Source of the DNA: Heliopora coerulea
Taxonomy: Eukaryota; Cnidaria; Anthozoa; Scleralcyonacea; Helioporidae
Assembly (NCBI GenBank): GCA_030142905.1
Contig: JASJOG010000011.1
Span: 2,605,001-2,669,000, forward strand
DNA: 64,000 nt
Direction of reading: 5' to 3'
Numbering within the stretch: position 1 is the stretch's first letter; each line of letters begins with the position of its first letter. Shown here one piece after another: positions 48,801-62,979 of the stretch. Under the pieces are notes generated by a model. That model did no database searches. It was not told the DNA's origin and saw nothing but the letters and a program-made list of their open reading frames with translations. Both the position numbers and the translations under genes were made by a program.

Positions 48801-51800
48801 TGAAATTGGTCGAAAAATCGTCAAAAACCATGGGTTAACCCCTTTACTTTTTGGTCAAATTTTTCAACCTCAAAAAATTATCTCAAATATTAGTGTAAAG
48901 TCCCCGAAATATAGCTAAAACTATGTTATTCGGCCTATACTTTCATATTTAAGCCTTATTTGGAAAGTTTGAAATTGGTCGAAAAATCGTCAAAAACCAT
49001 GGGTTAACCCCTTTACTTTTTGGTCAAATTTTTCAACCTCAAAAAATTATCTCAAATATTAGTGTAAAGTCCCCGAAATATAGCTAAAACTATGTTATTC
49101 GGCCCGAACCTTCATATTTAAGGCTAATTTGGAAAGTTTGAAATTGGTCGAAAAATCGTCAAAAACCATGGGTTAACCCCTTTACTTTTTGGTCAAATTT
49201 TTCAACCTCAAAAAATTATCTCAAATATTAGTGTAAAGTCCCCGAAATAAAGCTAAAACTATGTTATTCGGCCCGAACCTTCATATTTAAGGCTAATTTG
49301 GAAAGTTTGAAATTGGTCGAAAAATCGTCAAAAACCATGGGTTAACCCCTTTACTTTTTGGTCAAATTTTTCAACCTCAAAAAATTATCTCAAATATTAG
49401 TGTAAAGTCCCCGAAATATAGCTAAAACTATGTTATTCGGCCTATACTTTCATATTTAAGCCTTATTTGGAAAGTTTGAAATTGGTCGAAAAATCGTCAA
49501 AAACCATGGGTTAACCCCTTTACTTTTTGGTCAAATTTTTCAACCTCAAAAAATTATCTCAAATATTAGTGTAAAGTCCCCGAAATATAGCTAAAACTAT
49601 GTTATTCGGCCTATACTTTCATATTTAAGCCTTATTTGGAAAGTTTGAAATTGGTCGAAAAATCGTCAAAAACCATGGGTTAACCCCTTTACTTTTTGGT
49701 CAAATTTTTCAACCTCAAAAAATTATCTCAAATATTAGTGTAAAGTCCCCGAAATATAGCTAAAACTATGTTATTTGGTCCATACTTTCATATTCAAGCC
49801 TTATTTGGAAAGTTTGAAATTGGTCGAAAAATCGTCAAAAACCATGGGTTAACCCCTTTACTTTTTGGTCAAATTTTTCAACCTCAAAAAATTATCTCAA
49901 ATATTAGTGTAAAGTCCCCGAAATATAGCTAAAACTATGTTATTCGGCCCGAACCTTCATATTTAAGGCTAATTTGGAAAGTTTGAAATTGGTCGAAAAA
50001 TCGTCAAAAACCATGGGTTAACCCCTTTACTTTTTGGTCAAATTTTTCAACCTCAAAAAATTATCTCAAATATTAGTGTAAAGTCCCCGAAATATAGCTA
50101 AAACTATGTTATTCGGCCCGAACCTTCATATTTAAGCCTTATTTGGAAAGTTTGAAATTGGTCGAAAAATCGTCAAAAACCATGGGTTAACCCCTTTACT
50201 TTTTGGTCAAATTTTTCAACCTCAAAAAATTATCTCAAATATTAGTGTAAAGTCCCCGAAATAAAGCTAAAACTATGTTATTCGGCCTATACTTTCATAT
50301 TTAAGCCTTATTTGGAAAGTTTGAAATTGGTCGAAAAATCGTCAAAAACCATGGGTTAACCCCTTTACTTTTTGGTCAAATTTTTCAACCTCAAAAATTA
50401 TCTCAAATATTAGTGTAAAGTCCCCGAAATATAGCTAAAACTATGTTATTCGGCCTATACTTTCATATTTAAGCCTTATTTGGAAAGTTTGAAATTGGTC
50501 GAAAAATCGTCAAAAACCATGGGTTAACCCCTTTACTTTTTGGTCAAATTTTTCAACCTCAAAAAATTATCTCAAATATTAGTGTAAAGTCCCCGAAATA
50601 AAGCTAAAACTATGTTATTCGGCCCGAACCTTCATATTTAAGGCTAATTTGGAAAGTTTGAAATTGGTCGAAAAATCGTCAAAAACCATGGGTTAACCCC
50701 TTTACTTTTTGGTCAAATTTTTCAACCTCAAAAAATTATCTCAAATATTAGTGTAAAGTCCCCGAAATATAGCTAAAACTATGTTATTCGGCCCGAACCT
50801 TCATATTTAAGGCTAATTTGGAAAGTTTGAAATTGGTCGAAAAATCGTCAAAAACCATGGGTTAACCCCTTTACTTTTTGGTCAAATTTTTCAACCTCAA
50901 AAAATTATCTCAAATATTAGTGTAAAGTCCCCGAAATAAAGCTAAAACTATGTTATTCGGCCTATACTTTCATATTTAAGCCTTATTTGGAAAGTTTGAA
51001 ATTGGTCGAAAAATCGTCAAAAACCATGGGTTAACCCCTTTACTTTTTGGTCAAATTTTTCAACCTCAAAAATTATCTCAAATATTAGTGTAAAGTCCCC
51101 GAAATATAGCTAAAACTATGTTATTCGGCCTATACTTTCATATTTAAGCCTTATTTGGAAAGTTTGAAATTGGTCGAAAAATCGTCAAAAACCATGGGTT
51201 AACCCCTTTACTTTTTGGTCAAATTTTTCAACCTCAAAAAATTATCTCAAATATTAGTGTAAAGTCCCCGAAATATAGCTAAAACTATGTTATTTGGTCC
51301 ATACTTTCATATTCAAGCCTTATTTGGAAAGTTTGAAATTGGTCGAAAAATCGTCAAAAACCATGGGTTAACCCCTTTACTTTTTGGTCAAATTTTTCAA
51401 CCTCAAAAAATTATCTCAAATATTAGTGTAAAGTCCCCGAAATATAGCTAAAACTATGTTATTCGGCCCGAACCTTCATATTTAAGGCTAATTTGGAAAG
51501 TTTGAAATTGGTCGAAAAATCGTCAAAAACCATGGGTTAACCCCTTTACTTTTTGGTCAAATTTTTCAACCTCAAAAAATTATCTCAAATATTAGTGTAA
51601 AGTCCCCGAAATAAAGCTAAAACTATGTTATTCGGCCCGAACCTTCATATTTAAGGCTAATTTGGAAAGTTTGAAATTGGTCGAAAAATCGTCAAAAACC
51701 ATGGGTTAACCCCTTTACTTTTTGGTCAAATTTTTCAACCTCAAAAAATTATCTCAAATATTAGTGTAAAGTCCCCGAAATAAAGCTAAAACTATGTTAT

Positions 51801-54800
51801 TCGGCCTATACTTTCATATTTAAGCCTTATTTGGAAAGTTTGAAATTGGTCGAAAAATCGTCAAAAACCATGGGTTAACCCCTTTACTTTTTGGTCAAAT
51901 TTTTCAACCTCAAAAAATTATCTCAAATATTAGTGTAAAGTCCCCGAAATATAGCTAAAACTATGTTATTCGGCCTATACTTTCATATTTAAGCCTTATT
52001 TGGAAAGTTTGAAATTGGTCGAAAAATCGTCAAAAACCATGGGTTAACCCCTTTACTTTTTGGTCAAATTTTTCAACCTCAAAAAATTATCTCAAATATT
52101 AGTGTAAAGTCCCCGAAATATAGCTAAAACTATGTTATTCGGCCCGAACCTTCATATTTAAGGCTAATTTGGAAAGTTTGAAATTGGTCGAAAAATCGTC
52201 AAAAACCATGGGTTAACCCCTTTACTTTTTGGTCAAATTTTTCAACCTCAAAAAATTATCTCAAATATTAGTGTAAAGTCCCCGAAATATAGCTAAAACT
52301 ATGTTATTCGGCCCGAACCTTCATATTTAAGGCTAATTTGGAAAGTTTGAAATTGGTCGAAAAATCGTCAAAAACCATGGGTTAACCCCTTTACTTTTTG
52401 GTCAAATTTTTCAACCTCAAAAAATTATCTCAAATATTAGTGTAAAGTCCCCGAAATATAGCTAAAACTATGTTATTCGGCCTATACTTTCATATTTAAG
52501 CCTTATTTGGAAAGTTTGAAATTGGTCGAAAAATCGTCAAAAACCATGGGTTAACCCCTTTACTTTTTGGTCAAATTTTTCAACCTCAAAAAATTATCTC
52601 AAATATTAGTGTAAAGTCCCCGAAATATAGCTAAAACTATGTTATTCGGCCCGAACCTTCATATTTAAGGCTAATTTGGAAAGTTTGAAATTGGTCGAAA
52701 AATCGTCAAAAACCATGGGTTAACCCCTTTACTTTTTGGTCAAATTTTTCAACCTCAAAAAATTATCTCAAATATTAGTGCAAATTCGCTCAAATAAAGG
52801 TAAAACTATGTTATTTGGCCCATAATTTCATATTCAAGCCTTATTTGGAAAGTTTGAAATTGGTCGAAAAATCGTCAAAAACCATGGGTTAACCCCTTTA
52901 CTTTTTGGTCAAATTTTTCAACCTCAAAAAATTATCTCAAATATTAGTGTAAAGTCCCCGAAATATAGCTAAAACTATGTTATTCGGCCCGAACCTTCAT
53001 ATTTAAGGCTAATTTGGAAAGTTTGAAATTGGTCGAAAAATCGTCAAAAACCATGGGTTAACCCCTTTACTTTTTGGTCAAATTTTTCAACCTCAAAAAA
53101 TTATCTCAAATATTAGTGTAAAGTCCCCGAAATATAGCTAAAACTATGTTATTCGGCCCGAACCTTCATATTTAAGGCTAATTTGGAAAGTTTGAAATTG
53201 GTCGAAAAATCGTCAAAAACCATGGGTTAACCCCTTTACTTTTTGGTCAAATTTTTCAACCTCAAAAAATTATCTCAAATATTAGTGTAAAGTCCCCGAA
53301 ATATAGCTAAAACTATGTTATTCGGCCCGAACCTTCATATTTAAGGCTAATTTGGAAAGTTTGAAATTGGTCGAAAAATCGTCAAAAACCATGGGTTAAC
53401 CCCTTTACTTTTTGGTCAAATTTTTCAACCTCAAAAAATTATCTCAAATATTAGTGTAAAGTCCCCGAAATAAAGCTAAAACTATGTTATTCGGCCTATA
53501 CTTTCATATTTAAGCCTTATTTGGAAAGTTTGAAATTGGTCGAAAAATCGTCAAAAACCATGGGTTAACCCCTTTACTTTTTGGTCAAATTTTTCAACCT
53601 CAAAAATTATCTCAAATATTAGTGTAAAGTCCCCGAAATATAGCTAAAACTATGTTATTCGGCCTATACTTTCATATTTAAGCCTTATTTGGAAAGTTTG
53701 AAATTGGTCGAAAAATCGTCAAAAACCATGGGTTAACCCCTTTACTTTTTGGTCAAATTTTTCAACCTCAAAAATTATCTCAAATATTAGTGTAAAGTCC
53801 CCGAAATATAGCTAAAACTATGTTATTCGGCCCGATACTTTCATATTTAAGGCTAATTTGGAAAGTTTGAAATTGGTCGAAAAATCGTCAAAAACCATGG
53901 GTTAACCCCTTTACTTTTTGGTCAAATTTTTCGACCTCAAAAAATTATCTCAAATATTAGTGCAAATTCGCTCAAATAAAGGTAAAACTATGTTATTCGG
54001 CCTATACTTTCATATTTAAGCCTTATTTGGAAAGTTTGAAATTGGTCGAAAAATCGTCAAAAACCATGGGTTAACCCCTTTACTTTTTGGTCAAATTTTT
54101 CAACCTCAAAAAATTATCTCAAATATTAGTGTAAAGTCCCCGAAATATAGCTAAAACTATGTTATTCGGCCCGAACCTTCATATTTAAGGCTAATTTGGA
54201 AAGTTTGAAATTGGTCGAAAAATCGTCAAAAACCATGGGTTAACCCCTTTACTTTTTGGTCAAATTTTTCAACCTCAAAAAATTATCTCAAATATTAGTG
54301 TAAAGTCCCCGAAATAAAGCTAAAACTATGTTATTCGGCCCGAACCTTCATATTTAAGGCTAATTTGGAAAGTTTGAAATTGGTCGAAAAATCGTCAAAA
54401 ACCATGGGTTAACCCCTTTACTTTTTGGTCAAATTTTTCAACCTCAAAAAATTATCTCAAATATTAGTGTAAAGTCCCCGAAATAAAGCTAAAACTATGT
54501 TATTCGGCCTATACTTTCATATTTAAGCCTTATTTGGAAAGTTTGAAATTGGTCGAAAAATCGTCAAAAACCATGGGTTAACCCCTTTACTTTTTGGTCA
54601 AATTTTTCAACCTCAAAAAATTATCTCAAATATTAGTGTAAAGTCCCCGAAATAAAGCTAAAACTATGTTATTCGGCCTATACTTTCATATTTAAGCCTT
54701 ATTTGGAAAGTTTGAAATTGGTCGAAAAATCGTCAAAAACCATGGGTTAACCCCTTTACTTTTTGGTCAAATTTTTCAACCTCAAAAATTATCTCAAATA

Positions 54801-57800
54801 TTAGTGTAAAGTCCCCGAAATATAGCTAAAACTATGTTATTCGGCCTATACTTTCATATTTAAGCCTTATTTGGAAAGTTTGAAATTGGTCGAAAAATCG
54901 TCAAAAACCATGGGTTAACCCCTTTACTTTTTGGTCAAATTTTTCGACCTCAAAAATTTTCTCAAATATTAGTGCAAATTCGCTCAAATAAAGGTAAAAC
55001 TATGTTATTTGGCCCATAATTTCATATTCAAGCCTTATTTGGAAAGTTTGAAATTGGTCGAAAAATCGTCAAAAACCATGGGTTAACCCCTTTACTTTTT
55101 GGTCAAATTTTTCGACCTCAAAAATTTTCTCAAATATTAGTGCAAATTCGCTCAAATAAAGGTAAAACTATGTTATTTGGCCCATAATTTCATATTCAAG
55201 CCTTATTTGGAAAGTTTGAAATTGGTCGAAAAATCGTCAAAAACCATGGGTTAACCCCTTTACTTTTTGGTCAAATTTTTCAACCTCAAAAATTATCTCT
55301 AATATTAGTGTAAAGTCCCCGAAATATAGCTAAAACTATGTTATTCGGCCTATACTTTCATATTTAAGCCTTATTTGGAAAGTTTGAAATTGGTCGAAAA
55401 ATCGTCAAAAACCATGGGTTAACCCCTTTACTTTTTGGTCAAATTTTTCAACCTCAAAAAATTATCTCAAATATTAGTGTAATGTCCCCGAAATAAAGCT
55501 AAAACTATGTTATTCGGCCCGAACCTTCATATTTAAGGCTAATTTGGAAAGTTTGAAATTGGTCGAAAAATCGTCAAAAACCATGGGTTAACCCCTTTAC
55601 TTTTTGGTCAAATTTTTCAACCTCAAAAAATTATCTCAAATATTAGTGTAAAGTCCCCGAAATAAAGCTAAAACTATGTTATTCGGCCTATACTTTCATA
55701 TTTAAGCCTTATTTGGAAAGTTTGAAATTGGTCGAAAAATCGTCAAAAACCATGGGTTAACCCCTTTACTTTTTGGTCAAATTTTTCAACCTCAAAAATT
55801 ATCTCAAATATTAGTGTAAAGTCCCCGAAATATAGCTAAAACTATGTTATTCGGCCCGAACCTTCATATTTAAGGCTAATTTGGAAAGTTTGAAATTGGT
55901 CGAAAAATCGTCAAAAACCATGGGTTAACCCCTTTACTTTTTGGTCAAATTTTTCGACCTCAAAAATTTTCTCAAATATTAGTGCAAATTCGCTCAAATA
56001 AAGGTAAAACTATGTTATTCGGCCTATACTTTCATATTCAAGCCTTATTTGGAAAGTTTGAAATTGGTCGAAAAATCGTCAAAAACCATGGGTTAACCCC
56101 TTTACTTTTTGGTCAAATTTTTCAACCTCAAAAAATTATCTCAAATATTAGTGTAAAGTCCCCGAAATATAGCTAAAACTATCTTATTTGGTCCATACTT
56201 TCATATTTAAGCCTTATTTGGAAAGTTTGAAATTGGTCGAAAAATCGTCAAAAACCATGGGTTAACCCCTTTACTTTTTGGTCAAATTTTTCAACCTCAA
56301 AAATTATCTCAAATATTAGTGTAAAGTCCCCGAAATATAGCTAAAACTATGTTATTCGGCCCGAACCTTCATATTTAAGCCTTATTTGGAAAGTTTGAAA
56401 TTGGTCGAAAAATCGTCAAAAACCATGGGTTAACCCCTTTACTTTTTGGTCAAATTTTTCAACCTCAAAAAATTATCTCAAATATTAGTGTAAAGTCCCC
56501 GAAATATAGCTAAAACTATGTTATTCGGCCTATACTTTCATATTTAAGCCTTATTTGGAAAGTTTGAAATTGGTCGAAAAATCGTCAAAAACCATGGGTT
56601 AACCCCTTTACTTTTTGGTCAAATTTTTCAACCTCAAAAATTATCTCAAATATTAGTGTAAAGTCCCCGAAATATAGCTAAAACTATGTTATTCGGCCTA
56701 TACTTTCATATTTAAGCCTTATTTGGAAAGTTTGAAATTGGTCGAAAAATCGTCAAAAACCATGGGTTAACCCCTTTACTTTTTGGTCAAATTTTTCAAC
56801 CTCAAAAAATTATCTCAAATATTAGTGTAAAGTCCCCGAAATATAGCTAAAACTATGTTATTCGGCCCGAACCTTCATATTTAAGGCTAATTTGGAAAGT
56901 TTGAAATTGGTCGAAAAATCGTCAAAAACCATGGGTTAACCCCTTTACTTTTTGGTCAAATTTTTCAACCTCAAAAAATTATCTCAAATATTAGTGCAAA
57001 TTCGCTCAAATAAAGGTAAAACTATGTTATTCGGCCCGAACCTTCATATTCAAGCCTTATTTGGAAAGTTTGAAATTGGTCGAAAAATCGTCAAAAACCA
57101 TGGGTTAACCCCTTTACTTTTTGGTCAAATTTTTCAACCTCAAAAAATTATCTCAAATATTAGTGTAAAGTCCCCGAAATATAGCTAAAACTATGTTATT
57201 CGGCCTATACTTTCATATTTAAGCCTTATTTGGAAAGTTTGAAATTGGTCGAAAAATCGTCAAAAACCATGGGTTAACCCCTTTACTTTTTGGTCAAATT
57301 TTTCAACCTCAAAAAATTATCTCAAATATTAGTGTAATGTCCCCGAAATAAAGCTAAAACTATGTTATTCGGCCCGAACCTTCATATTTAAGGCTAATTT
57401 GGAAAGTTTGAAATTGGTCGAAAAATCGTCAAAAACCATGGGTTAACCCCTTTACTTTTTGGTCAAATTTTTCGACCTTAAAAACTATTTCAAATATTAG
57501 TGCAAATTCGCTCAAATAAAGGTAAAACTATGTTATTTGGCCCATAATTTCATATTCAAGCCTTATTTGGAAAGTTTGAAATTGGTCGAAAAATCGTCAA
57601 AAACCATGGGTTAACCCCTTTACTTTTTGGTCAAATTTTTCGACCTCAAAAATTTTCTCAAATATTAGTGCAAATTCGCTCAAATAAAGGTAAAACTATG
57701 TTATTTGGCCCATAATTTCATATTCAAGCCTTATTTGGAAAGTTTGAAATTGGTCGAAAAATCGTCAAAAACCATGGGTTAACCCCTTTACTTTTTGGTC

Positions 57801-60800
57801 AAATTTTTCAACCTCAAAAAATTATCTCAAATATTAGTGTAAAGTCCCCGAAATATAGCTAAAACTATGTTATTCGGCCCGAACCTTCATATTTAAGCCT
57901 TATTTGGAAAGTTTGAAATTGGTCGAAAAATCGTCAAAAACCATGGGTTAACCCCTTTACTTTTTGGTCAAATTTTTCAACCTCAAAAAATTATCTCAAA
58001 TATTAGTGTAAAGTCCCCGAAATATAGCTAAAACTATGTTATTCGGCCTATACTTTCATATTTAAGCCTTATTTGGAAAGTTTGAAATTGGTCGAAAAAT
58101 CGTCAAAAACCATGGGTTAACCCCTTTACTTTTTGGTCAAATTTTTCAACCTCAAAAAATTATCTCAAATATTAGTGTAAAGTCCCCGAAATAAAGCTAA
58201 AACTATGTTATTCGGCCTATACTTTCATATTTAAGCCTTATTTGGAAAGTTTGAAATTGGTCGAAAAATCGTCAAAAACCATGGGTTAACCCCTTTACTT
58301 TTTGGTCAAATTTTTCAACCTCAAAAATTATCTCAAATATTAGTGTAAAGTCCCCGAAATATAGCTAAAACTATGTTATTCGGCCTATACTTTCATATTT
58401 AAGCCTTATTTGGAAAGTTTGAAATTGGTCGAAAAATCGTCAAAAACCATGGGTTAACCCCTTTACTTTTTGGTCAAATTTTTCGACCTTAAAAACTATT
58501 TCAAATATTAGTGCAAATTCGCTCAAATAAAGGTAAAACTATGTTATTTGGCCCATAATTTCATATTCAAGCCTTATTTGGAAAGTTTGAAATTGGTCGA
58601 AAAATCGTCAAAAACCATGGGTTAACCCCTTTACTTTTTGGTCAAATTTTTCGACCTCAAAAATTTTCTCAAATATTAGTGCAAATTCGCTCAAATAAAG
58701 GTAAAACTATGTTATTTGGCCCATAATTTCATATTTAAGCCTTATTTGGAAAGTTTGAAATTGGTCGAAAAATCGTCAAAAACCATGGGTTAACCCCTTT
58801 ACTTTTTGGTCAAATTTTTCAACCTCAAAAAATTATCTCAAATATTAGTGTAATGTCCCCGAAATAAAGCTAAAACTATGTTATTCGGCCCGAACCTTCA
58901 TATTTAAGGCTAATTTGGAAAGTTTGAAATTGGTCGAAAAATCGTCAAAAACCATGGGTTAACCCCTTTACTTTTTGGTCAAATTTTTCAACCTCAAAAA
59001 ATTATCTCAAATATTAGTGTAAAGTCCCCGAAATAAAGCTAAAACTATGTTATTCGGCCTATACTTTCATATTTAAGCCTTATTTGGAAAGTTTGAAATT
59101 GGTCGAAAAATCGTCAAAAACCATGGGTTAACCCCTTTACTTTTTGGTCAAATTTTTCAACCTCAAAAATTATCTCAAATATTAGTGTAAAGTCCCCGAA
59201 ATATAGCTAAAACTATGTTATTCGGCCCGAACCTTCATATTTAAGGCTAATTTGGAAAGTTTGAAATTGGTCGAAAAATCGTCAAAAACCATGGGTTAAC
59301 CCCTTTACTTTTTGGTCAAATTTTTCGACCTCAAAAATTATCTCAAATATTAGTGTAAAGTCCCCGAAATAAAGCTAAAACTATGTTATTCGGCCTATAC
59401 TTTCATATTTAAGCCTTATTTGGAAAGTTTGAAATTGGTCGAAAAATCGTCAAAAACCATGGGTTAACCCCTTTACTTTTTGGTCAAATTTTTCAACCTC
59501 AAAAAATTATCTCAAATATTAGTGTAAAGTCCCCGAAATATAGCTAAAACTATGTTATTCGGCCCGAACCTTCATATTTAAGGCTAATTTGGAAAGTATG
59601 AAATTGGTCGAAAAATCGTCAAAAACCATGGGTTAACCCCTTTACTTTTTGGTCAAATTTTTCAACCTCAAAAATTATCTCAAATATTAGTGTAAAGTCC
59701 CCGAAATATAGCTAAAACTATGTTATTCGGCCCGAACCTTCATATTTAAGGCTAATTTGGAAAGTTTGAAATTGGTCGAAAAATCGTCAAAAACCATGGG
59801 TTAACCCCTTTACTTTTTGGTCAAATTTTTCGACCTCAAAAAAATTATCTCAAATATTAGTGTAAAGTCCCCGAAATATAGCTAAAACTATGTTATTCGG
59901 CCTATACTTTCATATTTAAGCCTTATTTGGAAAGTTTGAAATTTGTCGAAAAATCGTCAAAAACCATGGGTTAACCCCTTTACTTTTTGGTCAAATTTTT
60001 CGACCTCAAAACTTATCTCTAATATTAGTGTAAAGTCCCCGAAATATAGCTAAAACTATGTTATTCGGCCTATACTTTCATATTTAAGCCTTATTTGGAA
60101 AGTTTGAAATTGGTCGAAAAATCGTCAAAAACCATGGGTTAACCCCTTTACTTTTTGGTCAAATTTTTCAACCTCAAAAAATTATCTCAAATATTAGTGT
60201 AATGTCCCCGAAATAAAGCTAAAACTATGTTATTCGGCCCGAACCTTCATATTCAAGGCTAATTTGGAAAGTTTGAAATTGGTCGAAAAATCGTCAAAAA
60301 CCATGGGTTAACCCCTTTACTTTTTGGTCAAATTTTTCAACCTCAAAAAATTATCTCAAATATTAGTGTAAAGTCCCCGAAATATTGGTAAAACTATGTT
60401 ATTCGGCCCGAACCTTCATATTTAAGGCTAATTTGGAAAGTTTGAAATTGGTCGAAAAATCGTCAAAAACCATGGGTTAACCCCTTTACTTTTTGGTCAA
60501 ATTTTTCAACCTCAAAAAATTATCTCAAATATTAGTGTAAAGTCCCCGAAATAAAGCTAAAACTATGTTATTCGGCCTATACTTTCATATTTAAGCCTTA
60601 TTTGGAAAGTTTGAAATTGGTCGAAAAATCGTCAAAAACCATGGGTTAACCCCTTTACTTTTTGGTCAAATTTTACACCTCAAAACTTATCTCTAATATT
60701 AGTGTAAAGTCCCCGAAATATAGCTAAAACTATGTTATTCGGCCTATACTTTCATATTTAAGCCTTATTTGGAAACTATGAAATTGGTCGAAAAATCGTC

Positions 60801-61760
60801 AAAAACCATGGGTTAACCCCTTTACTTTTTGGTCAAATTTTTCGACCTCAAAACTTATCTCTAATATTAGTGGAAATTCCCTAAAATACAGGTAAAACTA
60901 TGTTATTCGGTCCAAACTTTCATATTTAAGGCTAATTTGGAAAGTTTGAAATTGGTCGAAAAATCGTCAAAAACCATGGGTTAACCCCTTTACTTTTTGG
61001 TCAAATTTTTCAACCTCAAAAAATTATCTCAAATATTAGTGTAAAGTTCCCGAAATAAAGCTAAAACTATGTTATTCGGCCCGAACCTTCATATTTAAGG
61101 CTAATTTGGAAAGTTTGAAATTGGTCGAAAAATCGTCAAAAACCATGGGTTAACCCCTTTACTTTTTGGTTAAATTTTTCGACCTCAAAAATTATTTCAA
61201 ATATTAGTGTAAAGTCCCCGAAATAAAGCTAAAACTATGTTATTCGGCCTATACTTTCATATTTAAGCCTTATTTGGAAAGTATGAAATTGGTCGAAAAA
61301 TCGTCAAAAACCATGGCTTAACCCCTTTACTTTTCGGTGAAATTTTTCGACCTCAAAACTTATCTCTAATATTAGTGGAAATTCCCTAAAATACAGGTAA
61401 AACTATGTTATTCGGTCCAAACTTTCATATTTAAGGCTAATTTGGAAAGTTTGAAATTGGTCGAAAAATCGTCAAAAACCATGGGTTAACCCCTTTACTT
61501 TTTGGTCAAATTTTTCGATCTCAAAAATTTTATTAAATATTAGTGCAAATTCGCTCAAATAACGGTAAAACTGTTATTTGGCCCATAATTTCATATTCAA
61601 GCCTTATTTGGAAAGTTTGAAATTGGTCGAAAAATCGTCAAAAACCATGGGTTAACCCCTTTACTTTTTGGTGAAATTTTTCGACCTCAAAAATTATCTC
61701 AAATATTAGTGCAAATTCGCTCAAATAAAGGGAAAACTTTGTTGCTGGGCTCAAAGTTTC
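45839..61760. repeat. 169-bp satellite array, about 95 monomers
   Basis: The anchor 'actatgttatt' recurs every 168-169 bp from 45884 to about 61575 (for example 46392, 46561, 46730, 46899). Every monomer carries 'aaaaatcgtcaaaaaccatg' followed by 'ggttaacccc'. Variants: type A ('cggcccgaacc...aaggctaatttgg'), type B ('cggcctatact...aagccttatttgg'), type C ('tggtccatact') and type D ('gcaaattcgctc...tggcccataat'). Monomers with one fewer A in 'caaaaaattatc' are 168 bp. Identity between neighbours is very high in the centre and lower at both ends. Open frames at 55982-56176 and 56952-57188 are incidental. Confidence 0.98.
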
Positions 61761-62655
61761 ATCTTCATGGTTGATTTTGAAAGTTTTAAATTGGTCAAAA
61801 AATCCTCAAAATCTATAATTTCTGGCGAAATATTCGACTTTAAAAATCTCTTTACAGTTTAACGTAAAAAGGCTGGAATAAGTGTCAAACTGAATTGTTT
61901 TGCCTTGACTTTCATGTTTGCAGCTTATTTCGAAACTTTGAAATCGACTGAAAAATTGTTAAAAGCGATTGGTTAAGCTGCTAAAGTTACTGAAATAGGT
62001 GTAAAACTAAGCAATTTGATGTAATCTTTTATATTTTTAACTAATTTCGGAAAGTAGAAATTGATCAAAAAATCGTCAAAAACGAGAGGTTAAGCCCTGT
62101 ACGTTTTAGTGAAATTTTTAAACCAAGCAAATTTACCGAAAAATTAGCCTAAACTAACTGAAATAAGTCCAAAACTAAATGACTCGATCTAAACTTTCAT
62201 ATTTTCACCTTATTTCGACAATTAGAAATTGGTGGAAAAATCGAGAAAAATCATAGTTCAATCCCTTCACTTTTTGGTGAAGTTTTTAAACCTAGAAAAT
62301 TCGTCAAAAATTTAGCCTAAACTGACTGAAATAAGTGCGAAACAAAATATCATCTAAACTTTCATATTTTCAGCTTATTCCGACCATTAGAAGAAACTGG
62401 TCGAAAAATCGCCTAAAACGATAGGTTAACCTCTTTACTTTTTGGTGAAATTTTTAAACCTAGAAAATTCATCGAAAATTTAGCCTGAACTGACTGAAAT
62501 TTTTCCACTTCGAAATTTCATGGAAAGGTTCGGCAAAACAGACTGGAATAGGTACAAAACTAAGTTATTTGATCTAAACTTTCGTATATTTTAGGTCATT
62601 TCAACAGTTAGAAATTGGTTGAAAAATCGTCAAAAACCATGGGTTAACCCTTCTA
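61761..62655. repeat. Diverged edge of the satellite
   Basis: Monomer-like pieces continue ('gaaattgatcaaaaaatcgt', 'gaaattggtggaaaaatcga', 'gaaattggttgaaaaatcgt') but spacing and sequence are eroded, until a final recognisable 'caaaaaccatgggttaaccc' at about 62630-62650. Confidence 0.9.
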
Positions 62656-62657
62656 AC

Positions 62658-62757
62658 CAATACTACAACTTCTATAGAAAATTATAAGCCAATACTACTA
62701 CTCCTATAGAAAATTATAAGCCAATACTACTACTTCTACAGAAAATTATAAGTGAAG
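62658..62757 (+). repeat. Three tandem copies of a ~38-bp unit
   Basis: 'ccaatactac', a short variable part and 'agaaaattataag' repeat three times immediately right of the satellite edge. Confidence 0.85.
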
Positions 62758-62979
62758 CAATAGTCTCTGTACTACTTCTAATACTCCATTCTTGACGTAC
62801 CAGACCAACCTACCAGGCGAAACGATATGGGAGAAGTACTCGAAGAGATCTGACAATCTGTTACCGCCTTAAAGATTGCAGACAACCACAGAAAAGATCG
62901 CCATTACAACATCAAGTCGATGAAGGCCAAAATGCTGATACAGTCAAAGATAGCGAAGAAAGACATCAAAAAAGACCGT

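Noticed and set aside
55982..57188. Two + strand frames of 64 and 78 codons in the satellite
   Set aside because: They arise only where a variant monomer removes a stop; identical phrases recur by repetition.
45839..61760. CRISPR-like regular spacing
   Set aside because: The whole monomer is repeated with no unique spacers, and the genome is animal.
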